NCBI RefSeq assembly: GCF_034190915.1
Contig: NW_026947484.1
Coordinates: 184,444,982-184,508,981 of the forward strand
Source of the DNA: Cavia porcellus
Taxonomy: Eukaryota; Chordata; Mammalia; Rodentia; Caviidae
Direction: 5' to 3'
DNA: 64,000 nt
The notes beneath the pieces are model-generated. The model was given only the letters and a program-made list of their open reading frames with translations, ran no database searches and was not told where the DNA came from. Of the stretch, positions 48,601 to 59,010 are shown in pieces. The position numbers were made by a program, and so were the translations under genes. Each line of letters opens with the position of its first letter. The first letter of the stretch is position 1.

Positions 48601-50005
48601 TCAGCTATAAATCCATCAGGACCTGGGCTTTTCTTTGGTGGTAAAGATCTACTTACATTTTCAATTTTATTAACTGAAATTGAGTTATTCAGCAGTTTTA
48701 CATCTTCTTGATACAGCTTTGGTAATTTACATGTGTCTAGGAAGCTGTACATTTCTTGTGTTATTGGACCTATGAGAATAAATTTTTTGAAGTGGATATT
48801 GAGAATAATCTGTATTTCCACAGAGTCTACAGTGATTTCACCATTTTCATTCCTTATTGCATGAATTTGAGTTTTTCCTTCCCTTTTTAATGAGTTTGGC
48901 TAGTGGTTTGTCAGTTTTATTTATTCTTTCAAAGAACCAACTCTTTGATTTTTACTTCATTGTATTGTTTTCTTGGTCTCTGTTGCATTGATTTCCATTA
49001 TGATTCTTTATAATTTCTCCCTTCTTTTGTTTTTGGGCTTGACTTGCTCTTCCTTTTCTAGACTTTTGAGGTGTAGCATCAGGTTCTTTATTTGGGTTCA
49101 GTCTGTTTTCCTGATGTGGGAGTTCATCACAATAAGTTTCCCTCTGAGGACTGCTTTCATTGCATCTTGCACGTTCTGGTAATTTGTGTTTGTATTTTAT
49201 TCGCTTGTAGATATTGTTTATTTTCTTCTCTAATTTCTTTTGTATACTCAGGAGTATATTATTTAATTTCCATGTGTTTATGGAGCTTTTACAGTTTCTT
49301 TTGTCATTAAGTTCCAGTTTTATAGCACTATGATTAGATAATATGCGTGGAAAAATTTCAATTCTTTTGCATTTACTGAAGCATATTTTATGTGCTTTCT
49401 ATATGGTCTATTTTAGAGAATGTCCACGTGAAGCTGAGAAGAATGTACAATCTGTTGTTGTTGGATAGAACAATCTGTACACATCTAATAAGTGCATTTC
49501 TTCAAAATTTGATTCAGTTCTTTTAATTATTTATTGATTTTCTACCTTATTGATCTGTCTTTTTATGTTAATGGGGTGTTAATATCTCCCATTGTAGTTA
49601 CATTATTGCTTATTCGAGTTTTCATTTCTATCAGTATTTGTTTTATATAGCTGCATGCTCCCATATTTGGTGCATATATATTTAAGATTTTTATCTCTTC
49701 CTCTTGAAGTTTTCCCCTAAATAGTATGTAGTGACTTTCTTTGTCTCTTTTGGCTATTCGTGATTTGAAGTTCACATGTTTGCCAACAGAATAGCTACCC
49801 CTGCTTTTTTATGGATTCTTGTTGCATGGCATGTTTTTTCCATTGTTTGACTTTCAGTCTATGATGTTCCTTTCATATTAGGTTGGTTTCTTGTATAAAA
49901 TATATGCTCAGGTGTTGTTTCTTGAGTCATTATGCCAGTCTCTTTTAATTGGTTAATTGAAACTTATATTAATGATTATAATAGATATTGGCTTGCTTTT
50001 TTCAT
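45700..50005 (-). pseudogene. L1 ORF2 (endonuclease / reverse transcriptase), broken
   Basis: The endonuclease N-terminal part is open at 49,775-49,563 (DKESHYILFRGKLQEEEIKILNIYAP split over frames, and GDINTPLT). The endonuclease C-terminal/linker region at 49,560-48,960, missing from the L1 at 1.4-5.7 kb, is retained. RT pieces are open at 48,821-48,456 (SPGPDGFIAEFHKK) and 48,434-48,138 ([12 protein letters not shown]). The FADD-box position near 47,955 reads as TCATCTGAAAATAAT, i.e. FSDD: the catalytic aspartates remain but alanine is replaced by serine. The C-terminal part is split by an inserted L1 fragment. Confidence 0.85.
45748..46395 (+). mobile_element. Nested L1 3'-region insertion, sense, with TSD
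   Basis: A sense-strand copy of the family 3' region (starting CTCACATGTATAAATACTGT) lies inside antisense ORF2. It contains three tandem units (anchors at about 45,950, 46,100 and 46,246) and ends in an A-rich tail. The flanks AAAAATACATCTTTT (from 45,736) and AAAAAATACATCTGTT (from 46,397) share a TSD of about 12 bp, and the ORF2 sequence reads across once the insert is removed. It carries essentially no coding sequence. Confidence 0.85.
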
Positions 50006-50059
50006 ATTATCTTTCTGATGTTGATTCTTTACCTTTGCCCTCTGTTTAATTGTTTGCAT

Positions 50060-50600
50060 GCTTCATGGTTTATTTCTGTTGGTGTTCCTAAACTTGTAAT
50101 TATTTTTAGTTCTATCTAGAATATGTTTCAGTATTCTTTTCAGGACTGGTTTGGTGGTCATCAAGTTCTTCAGCTGTTTTTGTTGTGAAAGTATCTTATT
50201 TCTCCATCTATTTTGATGGATGGTTTTGCAGGGTACATCAATTTGGTTTGGAAGTCACTTTCCTTTAGGATTTGAAATACTTCACTCCATGTTCTCCTTG
50301 ATTTCATTGTGTTGAAAACTCTGCTGTCATTCCTAAGGGCTTCTTTTATAGGTGATTTGTTTCTTTTCTATGACAGTTTGTAATATTCTGTTTTTATGTT
50401 GCATTTCTAAGGATGTTAATTATTATATGTTTAGGTGAAGATTTATTTTGATTATGGCTGATTGGAGTTCTACATGTACATTTGTCTGTATGTCAGTTTC
50501 ATTTCCCATGTTTGGAAAATTTTCAGCTGTTACTTCTGTAACTAGTCTTTTTATATCATTGTGTTGTTGTCATCTTCTTTTTCATTTACATCTATTAATA
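50060..50600 (-). pseudogene. L1 ORF1 C-terminal half, broken
   Basis: The minus-strand reading gives the RRM end and C-terminal domain: the DNA GCAGGGTACATCAATTTGG and AAGTATCTTATTTCTCCATC (about 50,229 and 50,189) is antisense to the block encoding LxxAKLSFxxDGEIRYF in the related copy. Frame is not maintained. Confidence 0.75.
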
Positions 50601-51400
50601 CTTTGTATTTCAAAGAAAGTAAAACAAAACATAGAAAGACAGAAGCAGATCAGAAGAAAAGAATGTAAGTGACACAAATTTCAAAGCAAGACAAGAGGAG
50701 ATCAACTTAGGCTACCAGAGTGTCTCTTGTTTTCTTCTATATAGTTGTCTATAACTTCACAAACAATGAATTCATACAAAACAAAATAGCATAAAACTTT
50801 TCAAAACAGAAGAATGATGGCATTACAGGCCTTCAAAACCAGACAATAAGAAAATCAACAATGAGTACTGTAATGTCTCTTGTTCTTTTCAAAATAACTG
50901 TCCATACCTTCATCTATGTAAAATCAAGTAATACAAAACAGACTAAAACTACTCTGAATAAAGAATAAAATCACTCCTGGATTTCAATGCATGACAAGAG
51001 GAAATGAGCAATAGATACCATAGTGTCTCTTTTTCCTCAAAGTAGCTGTTCATATCATTACATATAATATAATTGATTCTCATATACTGTTTTGGAGAAG
51101 TTATAGCCATGTATAAGCCTCTGCATATATATCTATGCTTTCTTCATTAGAGGGTTTAACAAAACAAAAGAAAACAAATTGCTACAAAAACAAGAAACAA
51201 AAAAGACAAATAAATAACAATAGCAATGAGCCAAAGTGATGCTATAGTCCTTCATATAAGGTGGTAGAACCATAACTAAGGATGTTATTTTACATAATGA
51301 TCTTCAAAAGAGTTCCTCAGATCACCAGACATAAACATGCAAAATTGATCCAGTTAATCTTACATTGTTATTCTTTGCATCATCTTGCCACTGTTGATCT
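50600..51400 (-). mobile_element. Second nested L1 3'-region insertion, antisense
   Basis: Another L1 3' region with tandem units (anchors at about 50,713, 50,866 and 51,017, period about 151 bp) and the following non-repeated segment (AAGTTATAGCCATGTATAAG, then GCAAAATTGATCCAGTTAATC) matching 45,133-45,420. It separates the two halves of ORF1 of the host L1, so it inserted later. TSD not resolved. Confidence 0.75.
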
Positions 51401-51417
51401 TCTTCTTCTTCTTCTTC

Positions 51418-51450
<33 letters not shown>

Positions 51451-51570
51451 GTTTGTTTTGTTTTGTTTTGTTTTGTTTTGTTTTGTTTTGTACCAGGGAT
51501 TGAATTCACCACCTTGTGTTTGCCAGGCAGGCACTTAGGCCACAAAGTAAATCCTCAGACCTTAAACAAA
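51399..51570 (-). repeat. ID-like SINE with long expanded tail
   Basis: The body at 51,491-51,560 has, on the minus strand, an A-box-like TTTACTTTGTGGCC and a B box GAATTCAATCCCTGG. The tail has expanded into (GTTTT)n at 51,451-51,490, then T-rich CTTTT units and (CTT)n down to 51,399. It marks the right end of the nested L1 fragment. Confidence 0.85.
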
Positions 51571-51589
51571 CACTAATCCAGTTTTTTTT

Positions 51590-51990
51590 TTTTTAATTGT
51601 TATTTTCTGATTCCTTGTTATTTTTAAAAGATCTTCACTTTGCTATTCACTAGCTGCAATGCTGTATTCATGGACTGAAAAATTTATCTTTGCATTAATT
51701 GAGGTGGTTTTGCCAACTTTCAATGGAATTTTTGTTTTCCTGTATATGTGTTTGAGTGTGTTTCATGTACTTTGGTTTTTTCTTATATTATTCATTTTGC
51801 TGTATCCCCCTATTTTTAAATTATATCTTCTTTAGATGTGTTCAGCATCTCTTTCTTTATGTTTATCATTTCTTGTTTTACCTAGGAGATTATTTTTGAT
51901 CTGAGTTCATTTATAGCTTCATACAGTTTTTGTGTATTACAGTCGCTATTATTTCAGAAGTTTCAGGTGTAGGGCTTACATTTTCTTATA
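51590..51990 (-). pseudogene. L1 ORF1 N-terminal half, broken
   Basis: The minus-strand reading resembles the coiled-coil start of the sense ORF1 at 26,368. The DNA CTTTAGATGTGTTCAGCATCT (about 51,831) is the antisense of a KEMLNTSKED-like segment, comparable to KEMLSTSHED in the sense copy. The frame is broken. Confidence 0.7.
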
Positions 51991-51999
51991 TGTTTATGT

Positions 52000-52860
52000 C
52001 TCCAATGCTTGTTTAGGATGGGCTGGAGGTTTGTGTTTGCATTTCACTCTTTCATTTTGTCATTTTCCTGTATTTCCCTAGGGCAAGTGAATGCAAAATC
52101 TCAGTTGTTTCTTGGATTAAGATGGCTGTCTGTACTGCAGGTAGTTTCCTCAGTTGAGTGGGGATGTTATGCAGTCTTTACCACAGTCCTAGTGACACTC
52201 AAAGGCTTCTCAGATGGGGAGGGCACAGGGTAGACCTTCATCACACCCCGTGTGGCTCAGCAAAGCTCCCCCACTGCTTGAGGTTACTAGGCAGGACCCT
52301 GAGTTCTGAGTGGTGTACTAAAGGCTGAGTGGTATGCGGAGGACACTGGGCAGGCCTTCGGATCAAGCCATGTGGCATATTAAAGCTCCTTGGCTTCTTC
52401 GAGTCCCTGGATGTGGCTCTACCAGTTACAGAGCAACATTCTAAGCTTGCATGACTAAGTAGAGCTCAGTGAGGAGGCCTTTAGCTCATGCCACTCAACA
52501 CACAGCAGCTCCCGGCTACCTGGGGATCACTCAGCCATCTAGGACCTGAGTGGTGACCTGAAGATCCCAGACTATTTGGGGAAACTGAGCAGGGCCCTAC
52601 CAGGTATGGGCAAAGTCCCATGGATGCATGGTTACATAGAGTTTGCTGTGGCAGCCTTCTGCTCACACACCGTGGCTCCTGGCTACCTGAGTGTCACTGG
52701 AAGGGACCCAACCAGAAATGAGTGACAACCCAAAGGTCCTGCACTGTTTGGGGATGCTGGATTGGATTCTGACAGATTCTGAGCAAAGTCCTATGGCTGC
52801 ACAGCTAGGTTTAGTGGTGGCCTTCAGCGCACATATGGTGGCTTCTGGCTGACAACATTT
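52000..52860 (-). promoter_or_regulatory. L1 5' region made of tandem monomers
   Basis: A GC-rich region at the 5' end of the antisense L1. Repeat units start with a CCTTY motif at 52,235, 52,355, 52,478, 52,655 and 52,821, giving lengths of 120, 123, 177 and 166 bp plus a partial. The last two full units share GGCTACCTG, a TTTGGGGA block and GCAAAGTCC-ATGG. This architecture parallels the monomeric L1 promoters of mouse, where monomer number sets promoter strength. Function here is inferred from position only. Confidence 0.7.
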
Positions 52861-52969
52861 TCGTCACTGTCCTTTTGCAAGACATCTGTGCCTAAACTGA
52901 AAATTCTCATAACCTGGAATTATAGCAAATTATCACTTATATATGTTAAGTCACTTACAAAATGTTAAT

Positions 52970-53105
52970 TTTCTGGTTTGTCACTTATAAGCAACATGAC
53001 CTTGAATACTTAACAACTTAGTTTTACTTTCCCCATCGTAAAATGCATGTGAGACTTTTGCTTTATAGGTTGAATGAACACTTAGGTAAATGGGTGTCAT
53101 ATATA
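52970..53105 (+). repeat. MIR SINE fragment
   Basis: CATGACCTTGAATACTTAAC, TTTTACTTTCCCCATCGTAAAATG and GGTTGAATGAACAC follow the core and 3' half of MIR. Confidence 0.6.
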
Positions 53106-53429
53106 GACATTTTCTGTGTAGACCATATCACTCAATACATATTGAGAGCCATATAAAGTTAATTACTCACTGATAGCCATATAAAGTTAAGTATTACCAT
53201 CAATGATAGAAATTTAAAAATAGTGTCAAACTGGGTCAAGAATATTACATGAGCTTTCAAGAAAAATATAAAAATATAAATGGAGCTATCACAGAAATAG
53301 CAAAATTATTTTCAGGAAAAGGTAAAATATAGTTATATTTAAAAACTATATCTAAGTCACAAATTTATGTCCATAAATAAAAATTAGAAAGCATAAATTG
53401 ATCCTGTGCTGATGTCTCAAAATATAAAA

Positions 53430-53486
53430 TAAAAATGGCTGGCTTATGTAGCTTAGTGTGAAGGATCTAGTTTCAACCTCCAGTAC

Positions 53487-53491
<5 letters not shown>
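53430..53491 (+). repeat. ID-like SINE fragment
   Basis: GGCTGGCTTATGTAGCTTAG (head and A box) and TTTCAACCTCCAGTACT (B box region) are recognisable. The middle is shortened. A (CA)n array takes the place of the tail. Confidence 0.65.

Positions 53492-53537
<46 letters not shown>
53492..53537. repeat. (CA)n microsatellite
   Basis: About 23 CA units directly after the SINE body. Confidence 0.95.
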
Positions 53538-53538
<1 letters not shown>

Positions 53539-53539
53539 T

Positions 53540-56500
53540 TTTTCTTTTTAAATAATTGTACATGGAAAGATCTTATCCCAAATTTCCCCCAAAAACTTTT
53601 CATTTTAAGATAATAGGTTAAAAACTAACTCATTTTTTAGATTTTTTTCTCTAAATATTCCAGACATCTCTCCAGTGGCACGGGTACAATGGTTTTCTCT
53701 GACAGTTAGACATGTTTCCTCTGGATATGAGAAATTATATTAGTAACTTGTGGTTTTCAAAGCCTTTCTCATTTTGATTACTTTCCTACTGAGCAACAGC
53801 AATTTTACTAATGAAACTCAAGATTTTCTAACTATGCTATTAAGAATAAAAAGTGTTCTGTGCTGTGGGGATTTTTCATGTTCCTTTTCTGACTGAAGAG
53901 GTGCAACAGTAAGGCAAACAGAATTGTAATGTTCGGTTGGGATGAGTAGAGTGCTTAGATTTATATGTAGTGATTAATTTTTCACCTCCTAATTTGAGAG
54001 TTTATATTAAGGGAAAATTTGTCTAACTCATCATATTCTGAACTCATATTAACATTATAGCTCTAAAAGATATGCTGTTAGGCTCAATGTAGGAGTGTTC
54101 CATATACATGAGCTAGAAAAATCCCCATCATATTGGATAACAATAGTAATACATGAAAATAGGAGTAATTATGGCAAATGAATAGATTCTGCTAAGTTTT
54201 TCATGATGACATCTTGAAATAAAATCTTTCCACTCTTGTGGAAAGAATAAGATAGGAGCAAAGAATAAGATCTTTGACCATTTTTCTCCTATTAATTTAT
54301 TAGTACCTCAGTGTGAGTACTGCGACAAACCTATGGATTTATTTTAGAAAGGAATAATTGTATTTTTGCTGATTCTGCCTCAAAATCCCACCTAGAGAAT
54401 TTGGTGGGTAGAAGTGACATGGTTCCCTGATAACTCAGTGTCTGAGTAAATTGCTACTATTAGATTAACAGTTTATAGTGTATATGTACTATTATTGTTA
54501 TTTTTCTGATAATCTGAAAAAAATACTATTAATGAATCAAGGCGGTGGAGTATGCTGAGCAGCGCATATTTTGTCACGCTGCATGTCTGTTAACCAAGAT
54601 GATACATTGCTATGGCAGTTGCCTGGGAATAACAGGAAGCAGATTACTGATTGCTTGCTCAGCATGTCAGGAGTTTATTTGCTACTGTGAAGAGTTAAGA
54701 TATGAGTGACCATTCAATGGATTTAAAGAAATATGTAAGTAGAGCCTGCAAGGATTCAGGAGATGTTAGTTTGTATACGATTTTATGATCTGCTATTACT
54801 GATAGTATTCCTTAGGATATATGTAAGAGACAAATAATTTAAGTGATATCTTATATCATACACATGTGGTGATATAATGGAAGGTTGACCATTACTTAGT
54901 GGAATTCTTCTGAGGGACATAATACTTTTGCTCATATAGTTTTCATTACTGGATGAAAATAATGCTTATTTCCGTGGTATAATAATGGTTTCAGCAGAAC
55001 TGGCTATGCAGTATTAAAAGGTGGATGAAGAATTAATAAACTAGGTTTGTAACTTACTATCCTGAGACAAAGATTTTCTAACCCAAATAGAAATGTTAGA
55101 GGGACCTCTTTTTCAGGAAAGTGACCCAAAAGTGACCCAGATTGGCATCAACTTGGAAGGTTTAATTGAGATATACACAAACAGATGAATTATCATAGAA
55201 AACTATACATTAACAATGTCTAAAAATATGCACATTTATGAGGAAAGGACAAGTAAATACTCTGGAATTTATAGAATTTAAAATAAACATCAATAGTTAG
55301 TAAAGGATTAGACCAGTTTAAGGCAAGTACTCACTGGTTGATATCATTCTTAAAAGGTCTTGGCTCACAGAATTTAATGGAATTTTCCAAGCTGTCATTG
55401 CTTTGTATTGAATAGTTCAATTAAAAACAATGTGTTTCTATTATTTCTGTGTTGCATAATGGCACCCAAAAGCCATGTAAATCCTCTATGAGAATATCTG
55501 GAATATAGGTATGATGATACAGCGGATGACATACAAAAGGTTCTGAAACAGTCTCTTACAAACACAGCGATCAGAGAGAATATGCTGTAAATAAAATAAA
55601 GTGATTTCTGTCAGAAAAAATGCAATTGTGCCTTTCATTCTGTTGAATTTTGTTTTGAGCAATATTTTAATTTCTCCACCCTAAATATATGGTATAATGA
55701 AAGTTTTGTTAATTGAAGTTTATAGCTACCATGAAATAAAAATCATAGTTATATAGACAATGATTGGAAGAATGAGACCATATTTTTAGACATAGATTTG
55801 AAAGACAAAATGAACAGATACACCATGTAGTGGACACAAAAACAAAGTGAATGTAATCCTCGGAACAATAAAAAGACAAGCAAGTAAAAGCCCTCCTCAA
55901 AATATAAGAGACTGTTTCTCCTTAATATGTAAAAAGAAATTTTACTTTTAAACTAACAGCAAAAAAAATCCCAAAAGATTAGCAATATCATAAGCTATCT
56001 TGAACTCAAGAGACACTTGTAAAGATAGGAAAAAAAAAGTGCAGTATTTGAAATCAGAAGAATCTGGATGAAAACACTGACACATATCTTGAAGCACATG
56101 GGGAGAAGACATTCTGGAGACCATTTAATAGGAGGGAAATTACAGAAAAATAGGTTCATGAGTCACTAAAAGCTGTCTCATCTAGTGTTCAAACATAGAG
56201 CCTAGGAGAGTGAAAGGGACATGTGTAGCTTATGCACAAAGACAGGTTCCTCTCCATGGACCTTAGTAGGGCACATGGGAAACAGGAGCATTGCAGAGAA
56301 GCAGGTAGGTCAAGAACCACACATGCTTGAAACACAAGGACACAGATGTCACGAAACACACAAAGCCTCATCCACACTATTCTCTACCATAAAATAAAAG
56401 CCCCAAATCCCTAGGAGAGAGGTCACAATACCTGTAAATCATGGTAAAGACGTGAAGATATTGTACTTCTAGATAAAGGATTTTTAAAAATTACTGGATT

Positions 56501-56614
56501 TATTGGGGTGAGGAAGAAGTTTTTAATATTCAGTCAAGTAGACAGCTCCTACCACAGCATGGTTAGGATCTCTAAGAAAGAAAGGGCAATTCACAAGAGT
56601 CAGAGGTAACTCAC
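53540..56614. other. Unassigned DNA with a CpG-containing patch at 54,540-54,670
   Basis: No gene or repeat family recognised over 3 kb. 54,540-54,670 stands out by complexity and CpG content and contains a perfect 10 bp inverted repeat (ATGCTGAGCA at 54,552-54,561 and TGCTCAGCAT at 54,656-54,665). This may be constrained regulatory DNA, but only conservation data could tell. Confidence 0.35.
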
Positions 56615-56680
56615 ATTTTTTTCTTTTCCCTACTGAGAGTTGAACCCAAAGCCTATGCAATGAGCTACACATCCAGCCCT
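56615..56680 (-). repeat. ID-like SINE fragment, internally deleted
   Basis: GAGAGTTGAACCCAAAGCCT (B box side) runs into ATGAGCTACACATCCAGCCC (A box and head), with the middle missing. T-rich tail at 56,615-56,630. Confidence 0.65.
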
Positions 56681-56697
56681 TCCTTCAAAAAAAAAAG

Positions 56698-56805
56698 ACA
56701 TAGTTCTCACCAAGTGATTAAATTACCCAGACTGCTAACTTGTGAAACTACTACCTCAGCCTTTCTGAATGCTAGGATTTTGGTGTGTGCCGTGTCATCC
56801 AGCTG
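56698..56805 (-). repeat. B1-like SINE, diverged
   Basis: Antisense order ACTACCTCAGCCTTTCTGAA, then GCTAGGATTTTGGTGTGTGC and CATCCAGCTG. Only the right half is clear. Confidence 0.6.
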
Positions 56806-57838
56806 AAAAATTTCTTAATCCTTGTTTTCATCCAACAGTTTAGTAAATGTAAAGCAACTCTCAAAAGCCAAACTGAGCCTAAGTACAATGGTCAGCTGTT
56901 GCTGTAGCCAACTGAGCCGACAGCTAGGATGAAGTAATAGTGGAGGCTTTAAACACTTACATTTGAGGCAAGGGGCCAAACCGTAGAAAGCATTGCCTTC
57001 TAAATGTCCCTTTCTTCATGGATAATTTTGCCGTTAGATCAGGCCAATCGTACAGACATGTGAAGCATCACAACAAAAGTTTACTAAATTGTATGGGCTT
57101 TTGAGTGAAGAAGGAAAGCAAAAAGATCTATGAGTAGAAAAGTATGAACTGCTGAATCAGAGTGGAGAAAAGTGATCTTAATAGCCTTGTATTATAAGAA
57201 GATCATGGCAAAGGCACTGGAGGTACTAGTCAACCAAAACATCTTGGTAAAAATTTGTAGTGCTAAGCAGAGTGTACAGATTTGTGTAAGACTTGGTTAC
57301 CAGTTGTGCATGAGTCCTAGGCTGCTGCTCCTTATAGAAACTACAATGCATTTTCTGTGTATATCAAGTTTGATGGAATAAAGCTTTACTTCACAAGACT
57401 GGCCAGGCAATCCTTTGTAAATGTGTATTTTTGACCTAGAAAAAGGTACAGATAGAAGCTGCTCTGTTTGGTAACTGGCAACTTCTCGTTGCCACTGGTA
57501 AATTGACAATATTGGGAAAGAAAAAATATACTGTGAGAACATGCACAAAATGAATCTGAAGAGTGTGAAACAGAAACAGAAAGAAAAATTCTGTTGGTAC
57601 AGTGAAAGCAAACACAATAGCAAACCTCAAATGTAATCCAGCTCTGGATTAGTTTAATTCTGCATACAAAGAAATAAAACAAAATATTTAAATTTAAACT
57701 CTGTGCAAACTGGGTGATCATGAAATTACATTTTTAGATGGCTACAAGACAAGCAAACCCCTTGATAAATAGCTGTCTATCCAGAATAATAGGTTCAGTG
57801 AAATAAATCTTTCAGAATCAAAAGTAAAGTGGGGAATT
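56806..57838. other. Unassigned DNA
   Basis: Moderately complex sequence. Frames of up to 111 codons on the minus strand (57,721-57,386) show no known motif. No repeat family recognised. Confidence 0.35.
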
Positions 57839-57847
57839 TAAAATGGG

Positions 57848-57962
57848 CCTGGAGGGCAGGGGATTTAGCTAAGTGGCATAAGTGCCTGCCTTGCAAGCGT
57901 GCAGTCTTGAGTTCAATCACTGGTACCTAAAATAAAATAAAATAAAATAAAATAAAATAAAA
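57848..57962 (+). repeat. ID-like SINE with (AAAAT)n tail and TSD
   Basis: Well preserved: head GGGGATTTAGCTAAGTGGC, B box GAGTTCAATCACTGG, then an (AAAAT)n tail from 57,929. TAAAATGGG occurs at 57,839-57,847 and 57,963-57,971. Part of that match overlaps tail-like sequence, so the informative core of the TSD is ATGGG. Confidence 0.85.
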
Positions 57963-57984
57963 TAAAATGGGATAGGTACAAAAC

Positions 57985-59010
57985 AAGGAGAATTCATTAA
58001 CAGCAAATATGTATTGTAAAACATATTAAAGGCAAAATAAATAATGTATCCAAATAAAATTTGAATCATACTAAGAAATGAAGATATCTGGATTTGACAT
58101 GTATATCAAGTGCTTGTACTTAGAATCTGTAAACAGCTCTCATACTCATAAGTTAGAGGATTAAAAATTTGAAATTTTAAGTCTCCAAAAGTTAAAACTG
58201 ATAGCTTATCCAAGAAGATATTCTGATCATATAAAGAATAATGAATCACAGAAAATATGTCCTTGCATTACTAACTAGTAGTTTAAGTGAAATACAACCA
58301 CAACAAAAAATATATACCTCTGAGAAAAGTTAAAATGAAACAGATGACAATTTTAAGAGCTGGAAAGACTTAAATGAGTGAAACTCATATTTCTCATGTA
58401 GTTTTCATAGTGAGAAAATGAAATTTGCATAGCTGTTTTGAAAAATGGGTGAGAAGCGTCCCATAATTTTTTTCAATACCATTTGACACAGTACTCTCAT
58501 TGATATATATTTTCCCTAGGTAAATTAAAACATATTTCCATAAACACATTTACACAAATATATATGGTGGTCTTATTCACAACCACAAGCATTCAAATTA
58601 CCTATAAACCTAATAGCTAAAGATGGCTACATCCTGAAAATATATGCAATATGATATATGCATTAAAATATAACAAACTATTGATATGCATAACATAGAT
58701 ACATTTCAACTATGTCATGAGAGAAATATTACTTAAAAGACTATCTCCTTTATTTTGTACATATGTAACATTCCAAAAACAAATATACATAAGCATAAAA
58801 ATAATTCTGTGGTTTATAGAGATAAAAGGTACTAAGAATACTTACCTATAACTTTCTTGGCAAAGTTTGAGGGTTATAGAATTATTTTAAGCTTGGTTAT
58901 GATTATGGTTACATAATTTTATGCATTCATCAAAATGCATAGATTTACATCTTTAAAATTACTTTCACTCTATTTAATTATACTTCAATGAAAATATTTA
59001 GAAATACATT
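57985..59010 (+). mobile_element. Old L1 (L1M) ORF2 C-terminus and 3' end, sense
   Basis: In order: TACTTAGAATCTGTAAACAG (the stretch after the RT/Z region), ATTTTCCCTAGGTAAATTAA, CTTATTCACAACCACAAGCAT and ATGATTATGGTTACATAATT, then ACTTTCACTCTATTTAATTA near 58,970. These match the C-terminal ORF2 and 3' sequence of old mammalian L1s. Highly diverged. Confidence 0.65.

Larger units (their letters stand above)
44630..52860 (-). mobile_element. Near full-length L1, antisense, with two nested insertions
   Basis: On the minus strand, from high to low coordinates: monomeric 5' region (52,860-~52,000), ORF1 N-terminal half (~51,980-51,590), an insertion (51,570-50,600), ORF1 C-terminal half (~50,590-50,060), ORF2 (~50,005-45,700, interrupted at 46,395-45,748) and 3' region (45,620-44,630). 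Removing the insertions leaves about 6.6 kb, the size of a complete L1. Many stops and frameshifts make it inactive. CATTTTC at both outer ends could be a weak TSD. Confidence 0.85.

Noticed and set aside
44690..51080. CRISPR-like or satellite array because of regular repeats
   Set aside because: The ~150 bp units are diverged, occur in threes, and are tied to L1 3' ends in a mammalian genome.
55120..55320. Old L1 fragment
   Set aside because: A single TTTAATTGAGATATA-like word matches. The surrounding sequence does not follow L1 order.
57386..57721. 111-codon minus-strand frame as a membrane protein gene
   Set aside because: Phenylalanine- and serine-rich translation typical of AT-rich DNA, overlapping open frames in two registers, with no motif.
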